A stretch of DNA of 64,000 nucleotides from Pseudoalteromonas ulvae UL12 (GTDB lineage Bacteria; Pseudomonadota; Gammaproteobacteria; Enterobacterales; Alteromonadaceae). The stretch is from assembly GCF_014925405.1 (NCBI RefSeq), contig NZ_AQHJ01000027.1, positions 248,001 through 312,000 of the forward strand, in the 5' to 3' direction. The translations under genes and the position numbers were made by a program. Of this stretch, positions 34,977 to 43,649 are shown piece by piece (the first letter of the stretch is position 1; each line of letters starts with the position of its first letter). The notes under the pieces were generated by a model. That model searched no databases, was not told where the DNA came from, and saw nothing but the letters and a program-made list of their open reading frames with translations.

Positions 34977-36394
34977 GCCAATTTGCCCCTAACTTGACCT
35001 GCGATACGCTGATAACATTGTTTTATGAAAGGTTGATGCCCGACACTTAGCACAATGAGATTCAAAACAATTGCAACAAGGTTGATAAACACAGCCATTA
35101 AAGGCAAAGCAGACTGACTCTCAAACACAAGCGTTTGACCTAACACCACCAAAAATATCAGCCAACTCAAGGCTAACTGTCGAAATGGATACGCTAATGG
35201 GAGTAAATACTGACTAATCGTAAAAAACAGGATTGCCCGAATGAATGCGGCGCTCACCATCACAGCAAATAAGCCATTCAATTCCCAATGAGCAAGAGCA
35301 ATATAACCAGCGACCAGCAAATATACTGCAGTCGTAGCATTGACAAACAACGCCAGGCTGGCACTTTTCTTTAGGTAACACCCTAAGTTCAGTAACTCCG
35401 CATGAAAACGCGCCACCATAATCAAACAAAACCACGGAATATAACTCAAACTAGGCGCAAAGTGTGCGGGTAACAATATAGCCAATAAAGTAGGTGCGAT
35501 GATTAACATTAACACTGTCAGAAACATCCCCAATTGCACACCAAAAAGTGCATATTGCGCGCCTTGTTCTGAATCTTTCTCTTGAAATTGAAACCGTTTC
35601 GCGTACCACCACATCCGAAACGGTTCAAATGCCACTGACACCATTAATCCAAATTGTGCAGCAGCAAAAAATAAGGCCAATTGTTCAGCTCCTAAAGCCG
35701 CGACCACCAACCAATTTTCAGCACCATTAAAGCCATACAAACACAAGCTTGAGAGTAAAATAAACAAACAATATTGATAATGGGTGCGATTAAACGCCAC
35801 TCTAGGCCCAAACCAAGTTGCTCGGTAATGAACCAAAACAGCCACCAGGATAATCACCGCACTGATCGCCCCTGAATACATTAAACCGCGGATCCCAAAA
35901 CCCAGTAGTAGAAAACACACCGATAAACACGTCTGTAGTGCACCTTGTGCAATAGAAAAAACCGCAAAGGCTGTGGCATTTTGAGTTAAGCGAAAATAGC
36001 AATACGGCACAGTTAACATACCGCCAGCGGTGAGGGTTATCAGCAAAAGCCGCACATCGGTTGGTGCGGGTGCAAACGACACTTGTTCAAGTATGGGTGT
36101 TAACAATAGTTGGCCAATCAAGAGCATCGCGCAGCAAATCAGCGTGGATAAAAATAAACATTGGCGCATCACCTCATCGGGTGCACGACAGGTGTGAGCA
36201 AAACGAAAGAGTGCCTCGCCAAGCCCAAAGGTCATGAACAAACTCAATACAGCAGCCATCGATACAAGAACGTTAAGCTGGCCATATTCTGCTTGCGTTA
36301 AAAAACGGGTCACCATGGGCAGCATGATAAAACTCAGCCCTTTGAGCATAAAAATAGCAACCACATAAAGCAGCATTTCTTTGGCTGATTTCAT
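34973..36394 (-). CDS. SypK-like Wzx flippase (MOP superfamily)
   Basis: The protein of about 473 residues has 12-14 hydrophobic helices and the N-terminal MOP pattern MLLYVVAIFMLKGLSFIMLP and FLTQAEYGQLNV. It moves undecaprenyl-linked repeat units across the inner membrane. The start at 36394 is preferred over 36415 because its ATG overlaps the stop of the preceding GT4 gene (ATGA at 36391-36394) and begins with a family-like N terminus. The next gene overlaps its end by 4 bp. Confidence 0.9.
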   Translation of the reverse strand: MKSAKEMLLYVVAIFMLKGLSFIMLPMVTRFLTQAEYGQLNVLVSMAAVLSLFMTFGLGEALFRFAHTCRAPDEVMRQCLFLSTLICCAMLLIGQLLLTPILEQVSFAPAPTDVRLLLITLTAGGMLTVPYCYFRLTQNATAFAVFSIAQGALQTCLSVCFLLLGFGIRGLMYSGAISAVIILVAVLVHYRATWFGPRVAFNRTHYQYCLFILLSSLCLYGFNGAENWLVVAALGAEQLALFFAAAQFGLMVSVAFEPFRMWWYAKRFQFQEKDSEQGAQYALFGVQLGMFLTVLMLIIAPTLLAILLPAHFAPSLSYIPWFCLIMVARFHAELLNLGCYLKKSASLALFVNATTAVYLLVAGYIALAHWELNGLFAVMVSAAFIRAILFFTISQYLLPLAYPFRQLALSWLIFLVVLGQTLVFESQSALPLMAVFINLVAIVLNLIVLSVGHQPFIKQCYQRIAGQVRGKLA

Positions 36395-37551
36395 ACACGT
36401 GCCTGCTCTATCCATTGTGATAATTTAGCCCCTTGCAACTGTGCATTAAAGCACTGTTCGACTTGTTGGCGGGCGTGTTGACGCATACTCAAATACGATG
36501 TGGCTGGCAATTGGCAAAATGCCGTAATCGCTTTGACTAGCTGAGTGACATTTTTTTGCTCAACTAAAAATCCTGTATCGGCTGTCGCTATTTCTGGACA
36601 CCCCATAATATTAGTGGTGATGACAGGTAACCCCATCGCCATGGCTTCTTTGAGCACCACAGGGCCCGTATCACAATCGCCGTTATCTGCAATACAAAAA
36701 GGTGCCAAAAAGCCATGGTAATGCAAGCCAATTCGACTGATCCACTCCGGTGTTTGATAACCTAAAAAGCGTACATAATCATTGAGCCTGAGTTGCTCAA
36801 CTTGTTTCATGAGTGCTTTTTTAAGCGGCCCTTCTCCCACAATATCGAGCACAGGGCGTATTTCATGCGGTAGGTTGGCGAGCGCACTCAGTGCATAGGT
36901 CAGCCCTTTTTTCTCAACCAAGCGACCAACAAACAGAAGCTTTTTTTCATCCGATACAGGTTTGTGTGCAAATTCAAATCGTTCAATGTTAACCCCACAA
37001 TGCAATAGATTGGTTTTTTGCCCACCCAAACCAGCAAAGTGTGCTTCCATATCACCACACACAGCAACATTAAAGCTGCAACGACGCAACTTAGTTTCTA
37101 GATTTTGTTGATTAATGTACACATCATGACCATGACCAATACTCGACACTGGAATATTCGCCCAACAAGCTGCAATCATTGAATAGGCTAAGCCACTGTG
37201 CATAAAATGACAGTGAATGTGCTGACATTGATGCTTTTTAAGTAAACACGCTAACTTTGCGCCGTGATAAAGTAATGATTGCGCAGAAATTGCATCTAAC
37301 TCTAAGGCAAGTTGCCAGGTTTTTGCTAAACGCATTGAGCGCTGAGTGCAATAAACCGCCACTTCTTTTGTCGAAACTTCGGCGACACTGACCACTTTTA
37401 AACCTTTGGGAAGCACCACTTCATTTTGTAAATATGTAAAACAAAACAAAGTAACGGGGTGACCTTGTTTTAAAAGCGCATCAATTTCAGTTAGCACAAA
37501 GGTTTCTGAAGGAACTGGAAACTCATTAATGAAAAAGGCGATATGTTTCAT
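36391..37551 (-). CDS. Glycosyltransferase family 4 (SypJ-like position)
   Basis: The 386-residue protein opens with IAFFINEFPVPSETFVLTEI, typical of the WcaL/AmsK group of GT4 enzymes that act on exopolysaccharide repeat units. The C-terminal domain has LLFVGRLVEKKGLTYAL and the donor site TGPVVLKEAMAMGLPVITTN. It is first in the J-K-L-M operon. A sigma-54 candidate (37588-37603) lies 37 bp before the ATG and a palindrome about 100 bp before it. Confidence 0.92.
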   Translation of the reverse strand: MKHIAFFINEFPVPSETFVLTEIDALLKQGHPVTLFCFTYLQNEVVLPKGLKVVSVAEVSTKEVAVYCTQRSMRLAKTWQLALELDAISAQSLLYHGAKLACLLKKHQCQHIHCHFMHSGLAYSMIAACWANIPVSSIGHGHDVYINQQNLETKLRRCSFNVAVCGDMEAHFAGLGGQKTNLLHCGVNIERFEFAHKPVSDEKKLLFVGRLVEKKGLTYALSALANLPHEIRPVLDIVGEGPLKKALMKQVEQLRLNDYVRFLGYQTPEWISRIGLHYHGFLAPFCIADNGDCDTGPVVLKEAMAMGLPVITTNIMGCPEIATADTGFLVEQKNVTQLVKAITAFCQLPATSYLSMRQHARQQVEQCFNAQLQGAKLSQWIEQARV

Positions 37552-37587
37552 AGCTTGAACTCACATTGAAGTTTGATACTGTGGTAT

Positions 37588-37603
37588 CGCAAACTTCATG
37601 CCG
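37588..37603 (-). promoter_or_regulatory. Sigma-54 promoter candidate of the J-K-L-M operon
   Basis: Minus strand CGGCAT-GAAGT-TTGCG against TGGCAC-N5-TTGCA; GG and GC at exact spacing. It is among the best matches in the window. Confidence 0.72.
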
Positions 37604-37653
37604 CCTAAAAACTCGCGTTTTTGGCTTGATTTAGCGCCTTTTGCAAACATTTA

Positions 37654-37666
37654 TTGCATTTTGCAA
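37654..37666. promoter_or_regulatory. TTGCA-N3-TGCAA palindrome before the J-K-L-M operon
   Basis: TTGCA-TTT-TGCAA with flank AAGCAAAC, centred about 64 bp upstream of the -24/-12 candidate. It lies in a 342-bp gap (37552-37893) that also holds a run of eight C (37781-37788); I see no gene in this gap. Confidence 0.8.
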
Positions 37667-37893
37667 AGCAAACTCAAAATCGGTTGGCATTTTAAAGCAA
37701 CACATAAAACCATCGCTAATAAATAAATTCAATCCCTTAATAGGCAGAACATAATACTTAAGGTATTGAATTGTAAGACTCCCCCCCCATTTCACCCAAT
37801 CTTTTTGCTTCTGTGCCATTAGTTAACTTATAGATGCAGCCTAATTGGCACTGGAATTGCGATACAACACGCAAGCAATGTGGAGGACAAATA

Positions 37894-38841
37894 ATGTCTA
37901 AAGATGTCAGCGTAATCATCCCAAACTATAACTGCAGGACGTTTTTGCCAAAAGCAATCAGTAGTGTGCTACAGCAAACAGGACTCAACATCGAAATCAT
38001 CATTATTGATGATGGCTCAACCGATGGCAGCAATGAATGGCTTAACCACGCCGAACGAGCATTTAATCAAGTGCGCGTTATTCGCCAAGTGCAAAGAGGC
38101 GTGGTTGCCGCACGAAATAATGCGATTAAAAAAGCCAACAGTGAGTTTATCGCCTTCTTAGATGCCGATGATTATTGGTTTGCTAACAAACTCAGCGCAC
38201 AAATCAACCACATGCGTAAAAATCAGCAATGTGTTTTAACCTTCACCAACTACTTACATGTCGATATGCAATACGAAGGGATCATTGACTGCTTTTCATT
38301 TTGGCCTGAGTTTGCCAATCAACACACTAATCAAGATACTGAATACAAAACCATCACCGACCCATTAAACGTATTATTGCAAGCCAATGTGGTTGGGACG
38401 TCATCTGTTGTCGTCAGGCGAGATGCCATTCTTGCAGCAGGAGGGTTTGACCCGACATTACGTTCCGCCAGTGATTGGGATTGTTGGCTACGTATTGCTA
38501 TGCTCGGCGACGTCGCCTTTAGTGAGGCGGTGACTATGGGGTATTTAATGCGGCCCAACTCGATTACGGCTAATCGCATTAATCGTTTAGAGGCCATGGC
38601 CGAAATAATCGAGCGTATCGGCCATCATCCAGACATCCTACCGCTAACTCGCAAACGGGCTAAGGCATTGTTAATTGAATTTTATGGCGAGTATTATCGC
38701 GAATCGGGAGACAGGCTAAACGCGCTCAAGCATGCCTTGATTGCATTAAGTCTGCATCCCCACAAGCGAAATGTGAAAAACCTACTGCATGATTTTAAGT
38801 ATTTGCTGGTACCGAACATTCAGCAAGGCATTACAAATTAA
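37894..38841 (+). CDS. Glycosyltransferase family 2
   Basis: The start at 37894 (MSKDVSVIIPNYN) has GGAGG 8 bp upstream and gives the GT2 N terminus; the frame is open from 37834. The motifs are IIIIDDGSTDGSNEWL, FLDADDYW (the DxD site) and a C-terminal SASDWDCWLRIAMLG acceptor region. At 315 residues it is a soluble inverting enzyme. It is divergent from the J-K-L-M operon and may supply one sugar transfer for the same polymer. Confidence 0.9.
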   Translation: MSKDVSVIIPNYNCRTFLPKAISSVLQQTGLNIEIIIIDDGSTDGSNEWLNHAERAFNQVRVIRQVQRGVVAARNNAIKKANSEFIAFLDADDYWFANKLSAQINHMRKNQQCVLTFTNYLHVDMQYEGIIDCFSFWPEFANQHTNQDTEYKTITDPLNVLLQANVVGTSSVVVRRDAILAAGGFDPTLRSASDWDCWLRIAMLGDVAFSEAVTMGYLMRPNSITANRINRLEAMAEIIERIGHHPDILPLTRKRAKALLIEFYGEYYRESGDRLNALKHALIALSLHPHKRNVKNLLHDFKYLLVPNIQQGITN

Positions 38842-38885
38842 GCACTTTTTTAGATATATTCTATTCTAGAATAAGGAGGTGTCTG

Positions 38886-39308
38886 ATGGCACATATTTTA
38901 TTAGTCGATGATGAGCCCGAAGTGCTCAATGCCTTAACTCGAATACTGCGCAAGCAGTACCAGATAACGACAGCCAATAGCGCCAGCGAAGCATTATCGA
39001 TTTTAAATGAGCATTCGATTGATCTGATTATCTCTGATATCAGAATGCCAATAATAGATGGGATAGAGTTACTGACTCAAATTCGTGACCGCTATCCAAA
39101 CATGGGCCGCGTTCTGCTATCTGGATATGCCGATATGGAACAGTGTCAGCGAGCCATCAACGACGATGTCGCAAAAATTATTTTGGCTAAACCTTGGGAT
39201 AATTTTGAACTAAAAAATATTGTCGCTCTGTTAATTGAGTTCAACCAACTCAGAGCAGAGAACGAGATACTATCTCAACAACTCACTCATTTAGGAGCCT
39301 CAGTATGA
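38886..39308 (+). CDS. REC response regulator of the H-NOX operon
   Basis: The 140-residue protein is a REC domain (ILLVDDEPEVLNALTR, phospho-Asp in LIISDIRMPIIDG, switch Ser in LLSGYAD, Lys in AKPWDN) with a short helical tail and no output domain. The KPWD form is common in RpfG/HD-GYP-type regulators. It has AAGGAGG and overlaps the H-NOX gene by four bases (ATGA). Its partner is probably the kinase two genes downstream. The downstream target is not evident. Confidence 0.9.
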   Translation: MAHILLVDDEPEVLNALTRILRKQYQITTANSASEALSILNEHSIDLIISDIRMPIIDGIELLTQIRDRYPNMGRVLLSGYADMEQCQRAINDDVAKIILAKPWDNFELKNIVALLIEFNQLRAENEILSQQLTHLGASV

Positions 39309-39841
39309 AAGGGATTATTTTTACCAACTTTGCAGATTTTATAAGCGATAGCTTTGGCCTAATCGCATGGCAAAACATCCTAGATGACACAGCACTTGAT
39401 GAGGATGGTTGCTACGTCGGCACTATGACCTACCCTGACAACGAGTTTATGGCGTTGTTTGTTTCCGCCTGTACTCACTGTCAACGCGATTCTGTGGAGA
39501 TGCAACTTGAATTTGGCCGTTGGCTGTTTCCTATTTTACTTGCTAAAAGCCCTGCAGAAGTGAAGCTTATTGATAATCTTAAAGAGTTTTTATTTTCAAT
39601 TGATACGGTGATCCATGTTGAGGTAAAAAAACTTGACCCTGAAGCGCAAACCCCCTCACTGCATTGCACACAGCTTGATGAAAAAACGGTATGCTTAGAT
39701 TACCTGTCTTCACGAGGCATGGGCTATTTGGCTCAAGGGTTAATTGAAGGGGCATCATCACATTTTAATGAGACCACGACCATCACGATTACCCCTAGCG
39801 AAAGCCCTGAAAAGTTTAAAATTATGGTCTATTTCAAATGA
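39305..39841 (+). CDS. H-NOX heme-binding nitric oxide sensor
   Basis: The 178 residues cover the H-NOX fold: MKGIIFTNFADFISDSFGL at the start, the proximal heme ligand His104 in VIHVEVKKLDP, Pro117, and the heme-propionate motif Y-x-S-x-R (Tyr133, Ser135, Arg137). It senses NO in facultative and aerobic bacteria and inhibits its kinase when NO is bound. Four-base overlaps on both sides (ATGA at 39305-39308 and 39838-39841) make it a tightly coupled three-gene operon. Confidence 0.96.
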   Translation: MKGIIFTNFADFISDSFGLIAWQNILDDTALDEDGCYVGTMTYPDNEFMALFVSACTHCQRDSVEMQLEFGRWLFPILLAKSPAEVKLIDNLKEFLFSIDTVIHVEVKKLDPEAQTPSLHCTQLDEKTVCLDYLSSRGMGYLAQGLIEGASSHFNETTTITITPSESPEKFKIMVYFK

Positions 39842-41328
39842 CCGACGATTTACAAACGCAACTCATTGCCACTGAAAAAGCGCTGTTACGCGAAAAGCGT
39901 GCTCGCATGCAAGTCGAATTGCAGCTTGAAGAATTTAGTCACCGTGCCTATGAATCAAAAGTATTACTTCTCGAAGCGTATGAACAAGCCTCAAGTAAAC
40001 AAGTGCATCTCCAATTTCTTTCTTATTTGACTTCCGATATTTTATCTGAGAAATCGCTGGATGAATTAATTACCGCCTTCATCGAACATGTATTAATGCT
40101 GGTTGATTACCAGTTTGCTTTTAATATTAAGTATCATCACCCTCACCCAGAGCAATCTCTGATCAATATTAAATTACGCTCTCAACCGTGGCAGCCCTTT
40201 GCTACCGATGAAGAATTCTTAACCCATATTGCAAAACTCAAACAGTCAAGTCATGATGAATGGCAGCTATGTCAATATGATCGCAGTTTGTTTTATACCA
40301 TCAAGTCATTACCCCAGAGCAAAGAGCTATTGAGTGTGGTGTATCCACTGTCAACAACCGAATCAGGTCTCATCGCAATTGCACTGGATCATAATGAGAA
40401 TTCCAATGAATTTTTGCAGACAATTAATACTGCAATTAAGCAGTTAACGTCTGCGATTTTTAGACGCAAAACCGAAGAAAAATTACATCGTAATTATGTC
40501 AAACTCAAAGCGACCTATAACGAATTACAAAAAACGCAAAAGCAATTATTACAAAGTGAAAAAATGGCCTCGCTAGGTCAGTTGGCTGCCGGGGTCGCCC
40601 ATGAAATTAATAATCCACTCGCCTACATTAATAGTAATTTAGAAACCTTACTGGATTATGTTGGCGAATATAGCGATCTGTTAAAGCAGGTCGAAGAAAT
40701 GCTCAGTGATGAGCAAAAACTACAACTCAAAAATATCAAATCATGCGCTGATTTTGATTTTGTAGAACAAGACTTTCAACAACTCGTGCCAACAACCCTT
40801 GAAGGGGTTTTACGAGTCAAAGAAATCGTCGATAGCCTAAAATCGTTCTCCCGTGCCGACGATGGCTCTGCGGCCCAACAGATCTCATTAACACAATGTA
40901 TTCAAGATTCACTCAAAGTGGTGTGGAACTCACTAAAATATGGCCACACCGTCAACATGCTGATCCCAGATGATCAACCGCTGATAATTCAGGGATTTTA
41001 TGGGAAATTACAACAAGTCTTTGTCAATTTTTTTGTTAACGCCGCACAAGCAATGCCCGATGGTGGTGAACTCACAATCGCAGCCAAGACCGAGCAAGGT
41101 TATCATTGCATCACGATTACTGATACAGGGTGCGGCATGGATGAAGCCACGCAGCGCCAAGTCTTCAATCCATTTTTTACCACCAAACCCGAAAATGTCG
41201 GTACTGGGCTTGGATTATCCGTCAGTTTTGCTATTTTACAATCCCATCATGTCGACATTCATATCGACTCCACTGTTGGCGTAGGCACGACATTTACGCT
41301 TAATTTCCCCATTCCTGAAGATGAATAA
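39838..41328 (+). CDS. H-NOX-associated histidine kinase
   Basis: The 496-residue soluble kinase has an N-terminal coiled coil (about 1-45), a GAF-like region (about 60-215), a second coiled coil and an NtrB-like HisKA with His in AAGVAHEINNPLAY. The HATPase_c has DTGCGM and GTGLGLSVSF. There is no REC or HPt, so phosphate is expected to go to the REC gene of the operon or to another regulator. In Vibrio and Shewanella, H-NOX kinases control biofilm or quorum-sensing relays through an HPt protein; here a free HPt is encoded 22 kb away. Confidence 0.93.
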   Translation: MTDDLQTQLIATEKALLREKRARMQVELQLEEFSHRAYESKVLLLEAYEQASSKQVHLQFLSYLTSDILSEKSLDELITAFIEHVLMLVDYQFAFNIKYHHPHPEQSLINIKLRSQPWQPFATDEEFLTHIAKLKQSSHDEWQLCQYDRSLFYTIKSLPQSKELLSVVYPLSTTESGLIAIALDHNENSNEFLQTINTAIKQLTSAIFRRKTEEKLHRNYVKLKATYNELQKTQKQLLQSEKMASLGQLAAGVAHEINNPLAYINSNLETLLDYVGEYSDLLKQVEEMLSDEQKLQLKNIKSCADFDFVEQDFQQLVPTTLEGVLRVKEIVDSLKSFSRADDGSAAQQISLTQCIQDSLKVVWNSLKYGHTVNMLIPDDQPLIIQGFYGKLQQVFVNFFVNAAQAMPDGGELTIAAKTEQGYHCITITDTGCGMDEATQRQVFNPFFTTKPENVGTGLGLSVSFAILQSHHVDIHIDSTVGVGTTFTLNFPIPEDE

Positions 41329-41455
41329 TCGATATTGCTGTACAAATTAACTACCTCAATCAATTTTTACGAAAGAGACTATCGATTTTATTGAGTGTAT
41401 TTTGTGCGAAAGTTCCGTAATACTAGCCACATCAAAACAAATAACCGAGGTGATA

Positions 41456-41719
41456 ATGTTTACAGTAATTTTTGGCCGTGATGGCTGCCCCTATTGTGTT
41501 CGTGCAAAAGAGTTAGCAACAAAATTAACTGAAGAACGTGATGATTTTTCGTTTAAGTATGTTGATATTATTAAAGAAGGTATTTCTAAAGCAGACTTAG
41601 AAAAATCTGCGGGTGTCCCTGTCGAAACCGTACCGCAAATATTTTTAGACCAAAAGCACATTGGCGGCTTTACTGACTTTGAAGCCTATGCGAAACAAAA
41701 TTTAAGCCTTTATCAGTAA
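41456..41719 (+). CDS. grxA: Glutaredoxin 1
   Basis: The start at 41456 (MFTVIFGRDGCPYC) follows CGAGGTGATA; the 54 bases of open frame before it look like leader. The CPYC dithiol active site, the cis-Pro in ETVPQIFLDQ and the GGFTDFEAY segment are the GrxA pattern. The 87-residue size is the family norm. It reduces ribonucleotide reductase and protein mixed disulfides with glutathione. Single gene; the sequence shows no special regulation. Confidence 0.94.
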   Translation: MFTVIFGRDGCPYCVRAKELATKLTEERDDFSFKYVDIIKEGISKADLEKSAGVPVETVPQIFLDQKHIGGFTDFEAYAKQNLSLYQ

Positions 41720-41816
41720 AAACGGGTGCTTGCGACTTATTGTTGGTGAATTAAACAAGCACTTACTCGCTATTTCCTGTATACTACGCGCCTCTTTCAA
41801 TTTGTGAGGCGCATTA

Positions 41817-43610
41817 ATGTCCGAACCAGTCACTTTTTCATCCTTAAACCTTTCTTCTGAAATCTTAAAATCTGTCGAGAAATTAGGCTACGTTACCCCT
41901 TCAGAAATCCAAGCCCAATGTATTCCTATGTTACTAGATGGAAAGGATGTACTCGGACTCGCCCAAACAGGTACAGGTAAAACAGCCGCATTTGCATTAC
42001 CTTTACTGAACAATATTGATGCCAGTATCAAGCACCCACAAGTATTAGTGTTAGCGCCTACCCGTGAGCTCGCAATTCAAGTTGCAGAAGCGTTTGAACA
42101 ATACGCCCAGTTTGTATCTGGTGTTAACGTATTAGCTCTGTACGGTGGCCAAAGCTATAACGTTCAATTAAGTGGTCTACGCAGAGGCCCACAAGTGATT
42201 GTTGCCACACCAGGTCGATTAATCGATCACCTTAATCGCGGTACAATCAAATTTGATACCCTTAAGGCCCTTGTACTTGATGAAGCGGATGAAATGCTGC
42301 GTATGGGGTTCATAGATGATGTTGAAACCATCATGGCTAAAACACCTAAAAATAAACAAACGTGTTTATTCTCAGCCACCATGCCACAGCAAATTCAAAG
42401 TATTTGCAGCACCTACTTAGAAAATGCTGAGCACGTTAGAATCTCACCTCGAAACAGTACTGTAGAAAGCGTTGAGCAAGTCTATTGGCAAGCTAATACA
42501 CATAAAAACAACGCCATTATTCGTTTCTTACAAGCTGAAACATATGATGGTGCCATTGTATTTGTTCGCACCCGAAATGACACAGTGCAAATTGCTGAAT
42601 TACTCGAGCAAGCTGGTTTTTCTGCAGCCCCTCTAAATGGTGATATGAACCAGCAAGCACGTGAGCGTACGGTTGAGCGACTCAAAAATGGCTTACTGGA
42701 TATAGTGATTGCGACCGATGTTGCTGCACGTGGTCTGGATGTAGAGCGCTTATCGTTAGTCATTAACTATGATATTCCACAAGATTCAGAAGCATATGTA
42801 CACCGTATTGGCCGTACCGGTCGTGCTGGGCGCACTGGTAAAGCGATTTTGTTTGTAAAACACAACGAGCGTTACTTACTTAAAAATATTGTTCGTCATA
42901 CTAAATCAAACATTACACAAGTCGGCATGCCTAGTACGGAGCTTGTTGAGCAAAAACGCATTGAACAATTGGCTGTAAAAGTAGCAGCCAGTGCTGAGCA
43001 AAAAGATATTCTGTATTACAACGAATTAGCAGAGAAATTATCTGAGCAACTAGGCCTTGAAGGCAATGACTTAGCTGGTGCTCTATTGTTTCTTGCTCAA
43101 CAACACGCGCCGATTAAAGTAAAAGAAGTGCCAATTCACCGCGAAGCACGAAATGATCGTGATAATAAATCTCGTGATAGAAATTCACGTCAAGAGCGTG
43201 AAGGCCGCGGTCGTCGTGACGAGCGTAGCCCTAGAGCTGAGCGCAGTGACAAACCTCGTGAGCGTCGTAACAGCGATAACGGACCGATGGATACATATCG
43301 TATTGAAGTGGGTCGTGAGCACGGCGTACAAGTGAAAAATATCGTTGGTGCCATCGCCAATGAAGCGGATATTCCAAGCAAGTTCATTGGCGACATTCGT
43401 TTATTTGATGATCACAGTACTGTTCAGTTACCACTGAATATGCCACAAGATACGCTTAAACACTTCCAAAAAGTCTTTATTTGTAAGCGCCCAATGAATA
43501 TGCAGCTTCATAAAGATCAAGCATCAAATCAAGCATTTGAAAAGCCTAGAGAAACAGGCCGCCCACGCAGTGCCGAAAAACGAGGCCAAAAACACCCTCG
43601 TAAAAACTAA
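41817..43610 (+). CDS. deaD: DEAD-box RNA helicase (DeaD/CsdA type)
   Basis: The core (about 1-360) has the Q motif, Walker A AQTGTGKTAA, DEAD in VLDEADEMLRMGF, SAT and the C-terminal HRIGRTGRAGRTG. The C terminus has a DbpA-like RNA-binding region (about 485-555) and basic Arg/Asp/Lys/Ser-rich linkers before and after, the CsdA arrangement. It unwinds structured RNA and assists ribosome assembly at low temperature. A strong terminator follows. Confidence 0.93.
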   Translation: MSEPVTFSSLNLSSEILKSVEKLGYVTPSEIQAQCIPMLLDGKDVLGLAQTGTGKTAAFALPLLNNIDASIKHPQVLVLAPTRELAIQVAEAFEQYAQFVSGVNVLALYGGQSYNVQLSGLRRGPQVIVATPGRLIDHLNRGTIKFDTLKALVLDEADEMLRMGFIDDVETIMAKTPKNKQTCLFSATMPQQIQSICSTYLENAEHVRISPRNSTVESVEQVYWQANTHKNNAIIRFLQAETYDGAIVFVRTRNDTVQIAELLEQAGFSAAPLNGDMNQQARERTVERLKNGLLDIVIATDVAARGLDVERLSLVINYDIPQDSEAYVHRIGRTGRAGRTGKAILFVKHNERYLLKNIVRHTKSNITQVGMPSTELVEQKRIEQLAVKVAASAEQKDILYYNELAEKLSEQLGLEGNDLAGALLFLAQQHAPIKVKEVPIHREARNDRDNKSRDRNSRQEREGRGRRDERSPRAERSDKPRERRNSDNGPMDTYRIEVGREHGVQVKNIVGAIANEADIPSKFIGDIRLFDDHSTVQLPLNMPQDTLKHFQKVFICKRPMNMQLHKDQASNQAFEKPRETGRPRSAEKRGQKHPRKN

Positions 43611-43611
43611 T

Positions 43612-43640
43612 AAAAAACCAGTCGAAAGACTGGTTTTTTT
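43612..43640 (+). terminator. Terminator after deaD
   Basis: AAAACCAGTC-GAAA-GACTGGTTTT followed by T tract, a GNRA-like loop. It may also serve the convergent HD-GYP gene. Confidence 0.95.
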
Positions 43641-43649
43641 TTCATCACA

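Noticed and set aside
37684..37699. TGGCAT-TTTAA-AGCAA on the plus strand as a sigma-54 promoter for the GT2 gene at 37894
   Set aside because: GG-to-GC spacing is 9 bp, not 10; sigma-54 promoters are strict on this.
38857..38873. Palindrome TATTCTAGAATA before the H-NOX operon as a terminator
   Set aside because: AT-rich with no loop or T tract; too weak to call.
41000..41284. Open frame inside the H-NOX kinase
   Set aside because: It lies in another frame of the HATPase domain; there is no start signal and no family match.
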